Shown here piece after piece: positions 1-11,287 of a stretch of DNA of 64,000 bases. The position numbers were made by a program, and so were the translations under genes. The stretch lies in contig NC_087066.1 in NCBI RefSeq assembly GCF_963678635.1, forward strand, positions 266,201 through 330,200, written 5' to 3'. Position 1 is the first letter of the stretch; each line of letters begins with the position of its first letter. Source of the DNA: Symsagittifera roscoffensis (Eukaryota; Xenacoelomorpha; Acoela; Convolutidae). The notes under the pieces are model-generated. The model did not search any database and was not told the DNA's origin. It worked only from the letters and a program-made list of their open reading frames with translations.

Positions 1-284
1 ACTTAAAAAACAATACTCAAAACATCTAAACCGTAGAAACGCAAGTATAGGCAAAATCAAACTCAAGAAATTCGGGCGGCAAAAAATTTTTGAAACTTAC
101 TATCTGAAACCTTGCCATCTTAATATATAGAAAACCTAAACCTATTCCCTATCTTATTACACAGGGAAATCTTTTCCCTATCCTAATACATATGTGGCCG
201 ACCGGATAGCCTTTAGCCTATGTTAATACATGGGGGTCAGACACCAAACCCCCCCCCCCTCACTTCTCCTCACTCATTTACTAC

Positions 285-1340
285 TGCCCTTCCGCAGTGG
301 GACTTTTCCGAGTTGGTAAAAATAAGATCTTTACAATTTGGGAAAAATTGACCCTTCCAGGTTGCCAAAAACAGAAACCTTCCGTATTGATCCATCCGAA
401 TTGGGGTATTTCCGAGTTGGCAAAAATAGGACCATTCCGATTTACGATTCGGGAAAAGCATGGCCCTTCCGTATTGCCAAAAGATGACCCTTCCAGATTG
501 CTGAAATTAGACCCTTAAGTATTGGACAAACATTAGCCCTCTGGATTGACACCCTTCCGAGTAGATAAAAAAGGGACGCTTCCGGATTGGGAAAAAATGA
601 CCCTCCTTTATTGGTGAAGTTGTAACACATCCGGTCTGGCAAAAATATAACCCTTCGGGAATGGCAAAAGTAGAATTTTTCCGGTTCGACAAATTCTGAC
701 CCTACTAGATTGAGACCTTTCCGAGTTGCTAAAAACAGGACCCTTATGGTTTGGGGAAAGTATGGCCCTTCCGAATTGCCAAAAGAAATGACCCTTCCAG
801 ATTGCCAAGTACAGGACCCTTAAATACTGGCCAAATATGAGCCTTCCGGATTGAGGCCTTTCATAGCAGATAAACAAAGGGACGCTTCCGGATTGGGAAA
901 AAATGACTTTTTTCAATTGGCAAAGTTATAACACTTCCGGTTTGGCAAAAATAAAGCCCTTTGGGAATGGTAAAAAAAGAACCCTTCGGAATTGGCTTTT
1001 TATGACCGTTCCGGACTGTAACCTTCCCGAGTTGGTAAAAACAGGATCCTTAGTGGTTTGGGGAAAACATGGCCCTTCCGGATTGGCAAAAAATGACCCT
1101 TCCAGGTTGCCAAAAACAGGACCCTTCCGTATTGGCAAAATATGAACCTTCCGGAATGAGAACCTTCTGAGTTGATGAAAATAGGACGCTTCTGAATTTG
1201 GAAAAAACTACCCTTCTTCTTTGGCAAAATTAAAACCCTTCCGTGTTGGCACAAAAATAAATCTTTCGGATTGGAAAAGTATGAGCTTCCGAATTGGCAA
1301 AAGTAGGACCCTACCGGATTGGCAACAATAGGACGTCTTT
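285..1340. repeat. Minisatellite A (CCCTTCCG..TTGGCAAAAA), unit 1
   Basis: About forty degenerate repeats of roughly 24-30 bp with the core CCCTTCCGGATTGGCAAAAA. Stop codons are sparse in several frames because of the repeat composition, so overlapping open frames of 60-115 codons appear on both strands. They are repeat artefacts: they overlap each other, they shift between copies, and most do not begin with ATG. Confidence 0.85.
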
Positions 1341-3094
1341 CGTTCAACTCAAGCTATCTTCATTTTTATAGGTTCCTTCTATTTTTTATGCTATTGGTCT
1401 AAAAAAACATCAACCTAATCTCAGAAGCCTTACAATCTCCCAATCTACTAGTTAATGCAAAAAAAAACGATTAAAAAGGTTTCTGCCAAACCAAAAAATT
1501 CGCAAATCGGACCTTTCTGGATTGATGAATGCACTAAATCAAGTTTGTCGATTCCAATTTAATTAGGCCAGGAAGTTACCGGTAAACGGCTTCTAGAACC
1601 TGTCGATTGACTGGTGCATGTTATCCAAGCAACAAGTTTTATTGAAAAAGTTGATTTATTTTGTAGCTTATCTTTTTTCCAAAAATCGCGAAAAACCGGA
1701 TCTCGACACTCATTTTGTTCTGACAATGTCCAGACTAAATTCAACCAGCTCCTCTAGTTTTTTATGAAGGAATCACGATGTAACTCACTAACTTACCAAA
1801 AAAATGGCAACTCATAAACTGCATTTTTGAGGGGATCAAAACATCCATCACCCTAAAAAGTGGTCTGTTAATGGTCTATTTGGTTGAAAACCGGAACAAA
1901 AGTATTAAAACACATGGTATATGTAGTAATACTACTACTATTATACCCTCCGGGTCCGTTCAATATCCGAATATATGTGCCTCATTCGGATACTCGTACC
2001 TCGCACAAAATATTATCATACTCTCTGTACCAGAAAGCTACAAATTGTTTAAAGATACCCAACAGTCCATTTTTGTTGTCCTTCTGACCTTTCCTGATGC
2101 TTTTTGCAATACTGGATGAGTCTTCTTCTTTAAAGGATTCAATGAAAAATAGCATTTTTATTTTTAAACACTCAAATATTTCTACAATACAGCCGCAGAA
2201 AAAAAATAAGGGGTTGATCGTAATGATCGGGTTGACTATACATGTCCTGAACAAAAAAAAATATCTAAGAACAGAAACGGTAAGTCGGATCCGCGGGACG
2301 TTCATTTTTCGATTTTTTTCGTCAATTTTTTTTTTGGTTTTTTCATGGGTTCTCTATTACTTCTCGTTTGATTTCTGTAAGCTTAGGTTGTTTTAGATTA
2401 GAAACCGCTTGAGGAATGAGGCGACGTCAAGTCACCTTAACTATTTTTGGTCTAAGCCAGGTAAAAAGCTATATCGGGGAACCCGGGAGGCTTTCGCGTT
2501 CCGGGCACTTTCCGGTTGTCGCTTAGGAGTCTTTTTGTGAACATCTGCTCAATGGAGGCTTCCTCGGCGCCTCGGCGATCATGATGCTACGAATAGCACC
2601 CAGGAAAAGTTATGTAACATTCGCCCGGAAGTACATATGGACGAAAATGAAGCTAGTTCCGAAGACGACTGGCTAGCATCTAAATAGAGCTTTAAAGGCT
2701 TTTAACCGACTCTGCCATAGCCATTTGTGTTGTGTGGTTCAGGTAGCAACGGGTCAAAAAAATTGTTACTTCCTAAATACTATCGGCATCAGCCGAACGG
2801 CTCAAATTAAATTAGTTACATGCAAAATTAGTGAGTTCATGGCTGGATCTCAGTTTTCCCAGACCAGGAGGTCTTTCCTAAAAACAGAGTCCGTACTCTA
2901 TTACCATTAAGTTACTATACTATTATTGACTTTGTTCAGTGGAGAAAGTCATCGTATCTATCGGAATGGATCGACTGTTTCCCTCATTTCTTAGCTTTTC
3001 ATAATCGCTAAACAAATTCGATGTGAAATAGTCTCAGTTCAAGACATTGCGGGAAGGTAAGAGTTGTTGAAACTTTTGGTTCTAATCAACACTA

Positions 3095-3665
3095 TAAGTA
3101 GGGCTCAATAGTTGTACGTAGGGATCATTGGTTATGCATGGCGTCCATTAGGGATCAATAGGGATCACTATTAATTTATAGGGATCATTGGTTGTAGATG
3201 GGAATCTAGTTAGACATATGTATCATCAGTCATGCAATATTTATAGTACGTACGGATCATTACTTATGCATTGGGATCATTGCTTAATTATAATTATAGG
3301 GATCATTGTGGATCAATATTTGTACTTGGGGAGCATTGGTTGTACATGGGGATCATTGTTAGAATTAGGGATCATTAGTTATAAATCACTTATAAAACGA
3401 ACGGATCACTAGTTATGCATAGGGATCATTATTTATACAAAAGATCATCGGTTACAGATGAGGATCAAAAATTAGACAAAAATATCATTAGTCATGCGTC
3501 GGGTATAAGACTTGTGGATCATTAGTTATGCAAAGAGATCCTTGATTATCCAATGGGATTGTTAGATAAATGTAGGGATCTTTAGTTGTACATAGGGATC
3601 ATTGTTTGTACATAGGGATCATAGGGTACAAAATGTTCTTGCTAGTGGTCAATAGAGATCATCTG
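3095..3665. repeat. Minisatellite B (GGGATCAT), unit 1
   Basis: Degenerate repeats of about 20-25 bp built on AGGGATCATTGGTTATGCAT, with 20 or more occurrences of GGATCA. The repeat is clearly ordered but too diverged to be a recent expansion. Confidence 0.8.
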
Positions 3666-3750
3666 TTTGTAATGATTTTATTTTTGGCGGACAGTAAGTG
3701 AGAAAAATTTACTGAAAAATTTTGAAAAGAAATGCCGAACTTTTATTAGA

Positions 3751-4310
3751 TATTGATCCCAAAAGTTAAATTGTTGCTTAAACAGTTTACTGTAGCACCT
3801 AACAAGTGAACCTTGAGGAAGACATTTACAATTTTAATCAAAATAATCAGAAGGTATCAGTTCTAATATCATCTTTGCCAGCAAATTGTTCGTTCAATTA
3901 ATACTATTTTTCTCCTAAATTCTGCAGTTCTGACTAAGTTTTCTTGCAAAGTGTGTTCCATAGCGAAAACATGCGTTAAGCAAAAAGCAAGAATAACCTT
4001 AAATTATAGAATATTTCTACAAAAAAATTATGAAAAAATGAATATTTTTCCAAAAAAGTGATAGTTATTGATCCCAAAATTGTATTTTTGCAAAAATAGT
4101 TCACTGTAGTACCTAACAAGGGAACTTTGATGAAGACATTTACCATTTTTATCAAAAAAATCAGACGGTATCAGTTCTTATTTCACCTCTGCCAGCAAAT
4201 TGTTCGTTCGATTGATACTATTTTCCCACTGAATTCTCCAGTTCTGATGAAATTTTCGTGCAAAGTGTGTTCAATAGCAAAAATATGTAATAAGCAGAAT
4301 GTAAGAATAA
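3751..4310. repeat. Diverged 315-bp internal duplication, unit 1
   Basis: TATTGATCCCAAAA starts at 3751 and again at 4066. The two copies keep the same landmarks (CCTAACAAG.GAAC, CAGCAAATTGTTCGTTC, GCAAAGTGTGTTC) with many substitutions. The duplication is therefore older than the 5.4-kb duplication. The 93-codon open frame over the second half is not open in the first half, which argues against coding. Confidence 0.75.
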
Positions 4311-5667
4311 CCTTTAAGAATAGAACATTTCTACGAAAAATTGTGAAAATAATTTTATTTCACTGTAAGTCAGTTTTAGCAATTAACTTGTTCATTTTTC
4401 ATCATTAATCTGAAATTCTGTACTATTAAGGTGAATAACTTCTCAGAATTTGTAATTTTTGTACAAATTTGAGTTAATCATTGAGAAAAAATCTAGTAAT
4501 TTTAGGGAATATTGCTCTTAATGTTCATTTGTATTGAGAGTTCTATTTCAGTTTTCCTTGAATTGGACAAAAATTCAGTTAAATAATCGAATAAAAGATC
4601 GAAAACTGAAAATTTCTGAATAATTTTTACTTTACTTTCTCGAAAATTACTGTTTATTTCACTATCTTCCGCAAGTTTCAATTTCAATTCAGCTTTTATG
4701 AGTTCTTGTTAATGGTTAGATCATTATATAACCCACTTTGTTACTCAAATAAAGCTAAAAGTTATTGTATTTCAATATTTTGCGTGAAGATTTTGGAAAA
4801 ATTTAAAAATTTGTTCAAGTTTTTGTATTATTGTCTCAACATGATACCATTAAAAATACGGTTTGAGCTCAATTTTAAACTCTGTACATAAACATTTTTT
4901 TTCTCAATTAGATCACAAGTAATAAAAAAACCAAAACTATGAGATTTCTGCAATTTTTTTTCCAAACACTTTAATTTTTTGGAATTTTTTCCGAAAACCT
5001 TGACTTTTTTTCGAAGTTTCAGTAGGTTTCAGCATAGTTTTAGGTAGATAAAAAATAATATTATCCAAGAAAATAGATCGATTGACATCAAAACTTGTAG
5101 TCTTTTATTGTTTTTATAAAAATTTTTCAACTTTTTTGATAAAAATTCAAAGTTTTTACCCAAAAACTCTTACCATTGACTTATGGTGTACCAAAAAACT
5201 AATTAGGAACCCTTCATTCTACAATCTACACGTAATTAACCAGTAATATTTAACAATTAGATATTGCGCGCCAAAACTTTTGCGAAAAACTAGACCTTTC
5301 CACCAAGTTTTTTTTCTAAAAACATGATTTTTTTCTCGAAGTTTCGTTAGGTTTCAGTATAGATTTTGATAATTTTTTCGTTGAATTAAACTTAAAAAAC
5401 AATAATCAAAACATCTAAACCGTAGAAGCTAGCTAAGAAACGCAAGTATCGGCAAAACCGAACTCAAAAAATTCGGGCGGCAAAAATTTTTTGAAACTTA
5501 CTATCTGAAACCTTGCCATCTTAATACATAGCTTATTACATAGGGAAATCTATTCCCTATCTTAATACATATGTGGCCGACCGGATAGCCTATAGCCTAT
5601 GCTAATACACTGGGGTCAGACACCACCCCCCCCCCCCCCCTCACTTCTCCTCACTCATTTATTACTG

Positions 5668-6765
5668 CCCTTCCGCAGTGGGACTTTTCCGAGTTGGTAA
5701 AAATGAGATCTTTACAGTTTGGGGAAAATTTGGCCCTTTCAGGTTGGGAAAAATTTACCCTTCCAGGTTGCCAAAAACAGAAACCTTCCGTATTTTCAAA
5801 ATAAGATCCATCCGAATTGGGGTCTTTCCGAGTTGGCAAAAATAGGACCCTTACGATTTACGATTCGGGAAAAACATGGCCCTTCCCTATTGCCAAAAGA
5901 TGACCCTTCCAGATTACTGAAATTAGACCCTTAAGTATTGGACAAATATTAGCCCTCTGGATTGACACCCTTCCGAGTAGGTAAAAAAGGGACGCTTCCG
6001 GATTGGGAAAAAATGACCCTCCTTTATTGGTGAAGTTGTAACACATCCGGTCTGGCAAAAATATAACCCTTCGGGAATGGCAAAAGTAGAATTTTTCCGG
6101 TTCGGCAAATTCTGACCCTTCTGGATTGAGACCTTTCCGAGTTGCTAAAAACATGACCCTTACGGATTGGGGAAAGTATGGCCCTTCCGAATTGCCAAAA
6201 GAAATGACCCTTCCAGATTGCCAAGAACAGGACCCTTAAATACTGGCCAAATTTGAGCCTTCCGGATTGAGGCCTTTCATAGCAGGTAAAAAAAGGGACG
6301 CTTCCGGACTGGGAAAAAATGACCTTTTTTAATTGGCAAAGTTATAACACTTCCGGTTTGGCAAAAATAAAGCCCTTTGGGAATGGTAAAAAAAGAACCC
6401 TTCGGAATTGGCTTTTTATGACCTTTCCGGTCTGTAACTTTTCCGAGTTGGTAAAAACAGGACCCTTAGTGGTTTGGGGAAAATATGGCCCTTCCGGATT
6501 GGCGAAAAAATGACCCTTCTAGTTTGCCAAAAACAGGACCCTTCCGTATTGGCAAAATATGAACCTTCCGGATTGAGAACCTTCTGAGTTGATGAAAATA
6601 GGACGCTTCTGAATTTGGAAAAAGCTACCCTTCTTCATTGGCAAAATCAGAACCCTTTCGGGTTGGCACAAAAATAACTCTTTCGGATTGGAAAAGTATG
6701 AGCTTCCGAATCGGCAAAAGTAGGAGCCTACCGGATTGGCAACAATAGGACGTCTTTCGTCCAAC
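5668..6765. repeat. Minisatellite A, unit 2
   Basis: Second copy of the ~25-bp minisatellite, with the same order of variant repeats as unit 1. It was therefore duplicated as part of the 5.4-kb unit and has not expanded independently. Confidence 0.85.
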
Positions 6766-8030
6766 TCAAACTATCTTCATTTTTATAGGTTCCTTCTATT
6801 TTTTTATGCTATTGGTCTAAAAAAATATCTATCTAATCTCAGAAGCCCTACAATCTCCTAGTTAATGCAAAAAAAAAGGATTAAAAAGGTTTCAGCCTAA
6901 CCAAAACATTCGCAAATTGGACCTTTCTGGATTGATGAATGCACTAAATCAAGTCTGTCGAGTCCACTTTAATTAGGCCAGGAAGTTACCGGTAAACGGC
7001 TTCTAGAACCTGTCGACTGACTAGTGCATGGTATCCAAGCAGCAAGTTTTATCGCACTATATGAAAATTTTTGAAAAAATTGATTTATTTTGTAGCATTT
7101 CTTTTTTCCAAAAATCGCGAAAAACCGGATCTCGACACTCAGTTTGTTCTGACAATGTCCAGACTAAATTCAGCCAGCTCCTCTAGTTTTTTAAAAAAGA
7201 ATCACGATGTAACTCACTAACTTACCAAAAAAATGGGCAACTCATAAATTGCGTTTTTTGAGGGGATCAAAACATCAATCACCATAAAAAGTGGTCTGTT
7301 AATGGTCTATTTGGTTGAAAACCGGAACAAAAGTATTAAAACACATAGTATATGTAGTAATACTACTACCATTATACCCTCCGGGTCCGTTCAATATCCG
7401 AATATAAGTGCCTCACTCGGATACTCGTACCTCGCACCAAATATTATCATACTCTCTGTACCAGAAAGCTACAAATTGTTTAAAGATACCCAACAGTCCA
7501 TTTTTGTTGTCCTTCTGACCTTTCCTGATGCTTTTTGCAATACTGGATGAGTCTTCTTCTTTAAAGGATTGAATGAAAAATAGCATTTTTATTTTTAAAC
7601 ACTCAAATAATTCTACAATACAGCCGCAGAAAAAAAAAGGGAGTTGATCGTAACGATCGGGTTGACTATACATGTCCTGAATAACAAAATATCTAACAAC
7701 AGAAACGGTAAGTCGGATCCGCGGGACGTTCGTTTTTTGATTTTTTTCGTCATTTTTTTTGATTTTTTCATGGGTTCTCTACTACTTCTCGTTCAATTTT
7801 TGTAAACTTAGGTTGTTTTAGATTAGATACCGCTTGAGGAATGAGGCGACATCAAGTCACCTTACCTATTTTTGGTCTAAGCCAGGTAAAAAGCTATATC
7901 GGGGAACCCGGGAGGCTTTCGCGTTCCGGGCACTTTCCGGTTGTCGCTTAGAAGTCTTTCTGTGAACATCTGCTCAATGGAGGCTTCCTCGGCGCCTCGG
8001 CGATCATGATGCTACGAATAGCACCCAGGA

Positions 8031-8033
8031 AAG
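8031..8033. other. Target site duplication, left copy (AAG)
   Basis: AAG before the 5' LTR is repeated at 32508-32510 after the 3' LTR. Unit 3 has a single AAAG at the matching place. A 4-bp AAAG duplication is equally possible if the LTR ends one base earlier. The ambiguity is one base. Confidence 0.75.
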
Positions 8034-8291
8034 TGTGCCATTCTGCCGGATGACACAGCACAACCTTCCCGCGACAGAAAAAAGAGTGACTAAAGGCCTT
8101 ATGAACAGAAAAGTGTTGCGACGGAGGGTCAGAATGTTCTGGAATTTTTATTTTTAAAATTTCGATTTGAAGGAGAACATTTCTGAGAAATAGAGAAAAG
8201 ACGGCCATTTTGAATAAAAAAGACGAAAATCAGAACAACGAGAAAAATTGTGACGAACAGTTGTGTCAGAGACAGGAAAATTACGGAGCCT

Positions 8292-8318
8292 CTTATCGTG
8301 GCAAGAACACACGATAAG
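8292..8318 (+). other. Perfect 9-bp hairpin in the LTR
   Basis: CTTATCGTG and CACGATAAG form a perfect 9-bp stem with a 9-nt loop. It is repeated at 31880-31906. It may be a structured RNA element or a protein-binding palindrome. The role is unknown. Confidence 0.6.
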
Positions 8319-8630
8319 GACCTTAGCGACAGATATTTGTGGAGACGGAGGCTTCAGTGGGGGGAAGAGAAATACCACGGAACCCTCCCGGGACACGAAA
8401 TATAGGAGATAAGAGTGTTATCTCAAGAAAATCACGGGAGCGGAGGATTGGTCCCCCAGAGACTGTTATATGTGAAGGGACTGGGTAAACTGACTATAGC
8501 AGCTGCTGTAATGTCCTAGATATTAATTAAACACCGATGTTATTTGATATTTCAGAGCATGAGTAGATAGAGAAAGGAAAGGGTCAATCCATCTCCAATG
8601 GATTTAATATAAAACTGTCACACAAAAACA

Positions 8631-8640
8631 TATAAAAATA
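8631..8640 (+). promoter_or_regulatory. TATA-like box in the LTR
   Basis: TATAAAAATA within the 5' LTR, repeated at 32219-32228 in the 3' LTR. Its position two thirds into the LTR would start transcription near 8660, leaving about 250 bp of R-U5. Assigned from sequence only. Confidence 0.35.
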
Positions 8641-8931
8641 GGTTGTTCGAGCCGTGTTTTTAATGACAATCACGTAGTCTGAGGATCCGAGACTCAGCTA
8701 TGTGGTTGTGTTCGCATGCAAACGAAAGCTGATCAAAAGTCGTTTGACTGATGGCCTAAAAATAGTAACTTTTTACTTTGCCCTAGACAGACCAGAAAAT
8801 CAACTGGCAAGGTCGAGACGGTGAAAAACGAGTAGAATTAAAGTAACTGACGCCTGCCAGTCGTCAATGGGTACTTTTTCTACGCTCCGTCGCTGTGTGA
8901 TATTTGGGCGAATGTTACATAGACGTTTTTA

Positions 8932-8949
8932 TGGCGCTCCTGGGTGGGC
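8932..8949 (+). other. Candidate tRNA primer-binding site
   Basis: TGGCGCTCCTGGGTGGGC lies 12 nt after the 5' LTR and starts with TGG, as expected for a site pairing with a tRNA CCA end. The distance is larger than usual and I cannot name the tRNA. Confidence 0.25.
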
Positions 8950-9442
8950 CTGTTAAAGGCATGAAACCATCATGATCAGCAAGCGTTTCAGCGACGTACC
9001 CTCCGCTCCGGGCGTAAGCCCGAGTTAGAGGCCTTAATGACCGTTTTTGTACTAGGGGGAAGGTGCGTACCCCTCCGTCTAGTACGATTTAGCTTTTTAA
9101 CTTAGTTAACACCGAAAATTCCGGGGGCCGGAGGGTTAGGTGGGAAGTCATGAACCCGCTTGTCCCGAGGTCCCGGGACCAAAAACAATTAAAGAGAAAG
9201 TGTAAAACCAAACAAAAATAGTATATAACCAAGAAAAAGCCAAAAATTAATTTATTTAAAAACAAAAAAGTACAAAAAACAGTAAAAAAATCCAAAAAAG
9301 ATCAAAAACAGTAAAAAACATAAAGTGACAGTTTATATGTTATTTCCGGACGAGATGTGATCTGACCTTCCTATTTGTTGTTGTTTCAGATTGATTTATA
9401 TCTTTCTGATAGAAAGATTGTGTGTTTTGGTGAAGGGTTGGA

Positions 9443-9511
9443 TACCCTCCCTCGAGTGTAATTTGAGTGTTTAAGCACGTTAATGATAAATTTGCCGGTG
9501 GCCGGAGGGTA
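9443..9511 (+). other. Leader stem 1 (TACCCTCC/GGAGGGTA)
   Basis: TACCCTCC at 9443-9450 pairs perfectly with GGAGGGTA at 9504-9511 across a 53-nt loop. A weaker upstream version is at 9069-9137 (TACCCCTCC with GGAGGGTTA). Confidence 0.55.
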
Positions 9512-9668
9512 GAGTGGCAAGCTGATCAACGTGTTCCACGCTCAACAGGGACATCAAGGACAACATGCGCAACGACTGTTGGGTATCGTTGAAGCAATTT
9601 TAGTATCGTTTGGGTACTATTTCTTTAAAACTTAAGTGGTGGGGGGCACGATTGGCGCGGTCCGATTG

Positions 9669-9737
9669 TACCCTCCATCGATTACAAATTTCCGAGTTAA
9701 GGGTCTTAATTCGGATATTTTGGTGCAAAGGAGGGTA
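9669..9737 (+). other. Leader stem 2 (TACCCTCC/GGAGGGTA)
   Basis: The same arms as stem 1 recur at 9669-9676 and 9730-9737 with a loop of the same length (53 nt) but unrelated loop sequence. Confidence 0.55.
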
Positions 9738-10145
9738 TAGTACTATTTATTAACGACTATTAATAGATTATTATCCTTACTATATATTACTTATCTCCTA
9801 TTTAGACCCAAGAAACGCCCGTTTTTTGTCGAAAATTACAAATTTTTGACCAAACTGTAGACCCCCAAATTTTCGGATATCCGAGCTTTTCCGATAGGCA
9901 AAAAGCTTTTATATAGAGAGTAGCTACGTAGTTCGATCCCCTTCACTAAAGAAACCGTGTGAGCGAAGACTCAGTAGAAGTTAGAAAAACGAAAATTTTT
10001 CGTTCAAAATTTTGATAATTTTTTGTATTTTGTCAATCTGTTTTGGGGATCGAGTTTTTGAGTTTTTAGAGTTAGAGCAATAAAATTTTTTGCGTTAGGA
10101 GCGTGCTAGCATAACGTGCTAGGTTACTAGAGAAATTTTTGGGTA

Positions 10146-10212
10146 ACCCTCCGAGTAGCTCCGTGGACAGAGCTAACGACTTAAGGTTTGGAAAAGGAAG
10201 GAATCGGAGGGT
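10146..10212 (+). other. Leader stem 3 (ACCCTCCGA/TCGGAGGGT)
   Basis: Perfect 9-bp arms at 10146-10154 and 10204-10212. The right arm is followed by CCAAAT, as is the arm of stem 4. Confidence 0.55.
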
Positions 10213-10544
10213 CCAAATTTGATAGTTTTTGGCCAAATTTTTGTTTCTAAACCAATTTTGGTCCGGTTTTTTGTATTATTCCAGTGCCGTACAGGGCTGC
10301 TACGCTCATTTCAAGCATTTCTAGGCATTTTTGACCGGAATTGCGGAAAAAGTCTTTCAGAACCTATATAGGTGGTGAAAAAGGGCCATTTTGACAAACG
10401 CGTTTTTGGCGATTTCTCAAAGACCAGTTATCCGATCGGGATAATTTTGGTACCATAAGTCGACGTTTTTGACCACTTTTTCGAATCGCAACCGCTTTTG
10501 GGTTGGTTAATTCAGATAAGAAAAATTTTTTAGAATTTGTTGGT

Positions 10545-10576
10545 TCGGAGGGTCCAAATCACGGGCAACCCTCCGA
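10545..10576 (+). other. Leader stem 4 (TCGGAGGGT/ACCCTCCGA)
   Basis: Perfect 9-bp arms in reversed order with a 14-nt loop. TCGGAGGGTCCAAAT is a 15-bp direct repeat shared with 10204. Confidence 0.55.
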
Positions 10577-10709
10577 GCGGCAGAAAATTTTATCAAAACA
10601 TCTTTTTATTCAACTGGGAAGGTTGACCGTGTCAGCCAACCTAGTTTTAAGTCAGGTAGACCGCTTTCAGAGGCTTTACTGCGGTGATATAACCCTTTTT
10701 CTTGATTAA

Positions 10710-11110
10710 GGGGGGACCCTCCGAAGTGACCCTCAGGAGTCAGCTAAACCCTTTAACAACCCTCCTTAGTGGAAAATTTCCACGAGATCACCCTAAGAAG
10801 TTGAAACAGCTCCCCCTAGAACCCTTAGCTTATTTTGACGCTTTTTGAAGCTAGTAGGAGAACCTTCCAAGTGAGATCGGAAAATTTGGAAAATTTTGGA
10901 GGTACCCTCCGAAGTGACCCTCCGGAGCGTATTAAGCATCTTATTGACCCTCCTTAGTAAATTTAGGGGGACCCTCCGAAGTAACTTGGGTGATTAAGAT
11001 ACCCTCCTAAGTAACTTGAGTGATTGAGGTACCCTCCGAGGTAACCCTCCGGAGTGTCTTAAACCTTCTAGCGACCCTCCTTGTAAGAGGCTTGAGTGAA
11101 CCTTCTGTGG
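10710..11110 (+). repeat. ACCCTCCGAAGTGACCCTC repeats in the leader
   Basis: At least six imperfect copies of GACCCTCCGAAGT(G/A)AC, often doubled as ACCCTCCGAAGTGACCCTCCGGAGTG, which is itself nearly self-complementary. The repeats continue the CCCTCC motif family of the upstream stems. Confidence 0.65.
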
Positions 11111-11287
11111 CAATTTGGGAAACGGAAAATATCCATTTAATTAGGATCATATTAGGATATTAGGCGTGCTTATCAGGATCATAAGAACCCATTCTGACCC
11201 GGAAATTCGTGATCAACTTTGGATTCTATATTGGGTGTATTAGAAGTACCCGAACAAAATTTTTTTTTATTGTGATTTTGGTTGTGT

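Larger units (their letters stand above)
1..5389. repeat. Tandem 5.4-kb repeat, unit 1
   Basis: First of three head-to-tail copies of an AT-rich unit. The start ACTTAAAAAACAAT recurs at 5390 and 35301. The unit holds a C-run near 248-260, a CCCTTCCG minisatellite, a moderately conserved middle section, a GGGATCAT minisatellite, a 315-bp internal duplication and an AT-rich tail. The short open frames in it are not preserved as genes: they lie in repeats and many lack ATG. Unit 1 is the most diverged copy. It lacks about 7 bp at the place (near 2610) where unit 2 received the retrotransposon. No rRNA, tRNA or splice-leader sequence was recognised in it. Confidence 0.9.
5390..8033. repeat. Tandem 5.4-kb repeat, unit 2, left part
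   Basis: Left part of the second unit, interrupted at 8033 by the giant LTR retrotransposon. It continues at 32508. Without the insertion the unit would be about 5,434 bp. By eye the left part is almost identical to the left part of unit 3 (35301-37940), with roughly ten substitutions and some differences in homopolymer length. It is clearly more diverged from unit 1. The last bases CCCAGGAAAG also occur in unit 3, there followed directly by ACATAAAG, which gives the empty site. Confidence 0.9.
8034..8919 (+). repeat. 5' LTR of the giant retrotransposon
   Basis: Begins TGTGCCATTC and ends GCGAATGTTACA. It is identical to the 3' LTR except at 8351, 8842 and 8869. It has a TATA-like box near 8631 and an AATAAA at 8213. 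If the TATA box is used, U3 is about 600 bp. The AATAAA would then lie in U3, so the polyadenylation signal is not settled. Confidence 0.95.

Noticed and set aside
270-1347. Several overlapping 60-115 codon open frames in minisatellite A (also at 5651-6764 and 35559-36672)
   Set aside because: They arise from a short repeat poor in stops, overlap one another on both strands, mostly lack ATG and show no domain.
1871-2305. 82-107 codon frames in the middle of the 5.4-kb unit
   Set aside because: The plus frame recurs only because the unit is duplicated; the minus frame changes length and end between copies through indels. No recognisable product.
8213-8218. AATAAA in the LTR as the polyadenylation signal
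   Set aside because: It lies upstream of the only TATA-like box, so it would be outside the transcript 3' end if that box is used. Left unassigned.
9920-9950. GTTCGATCCCC resembling a tRNA B box
   Set aside because: No A box, anticodon arm or acceptor pairing upstream.
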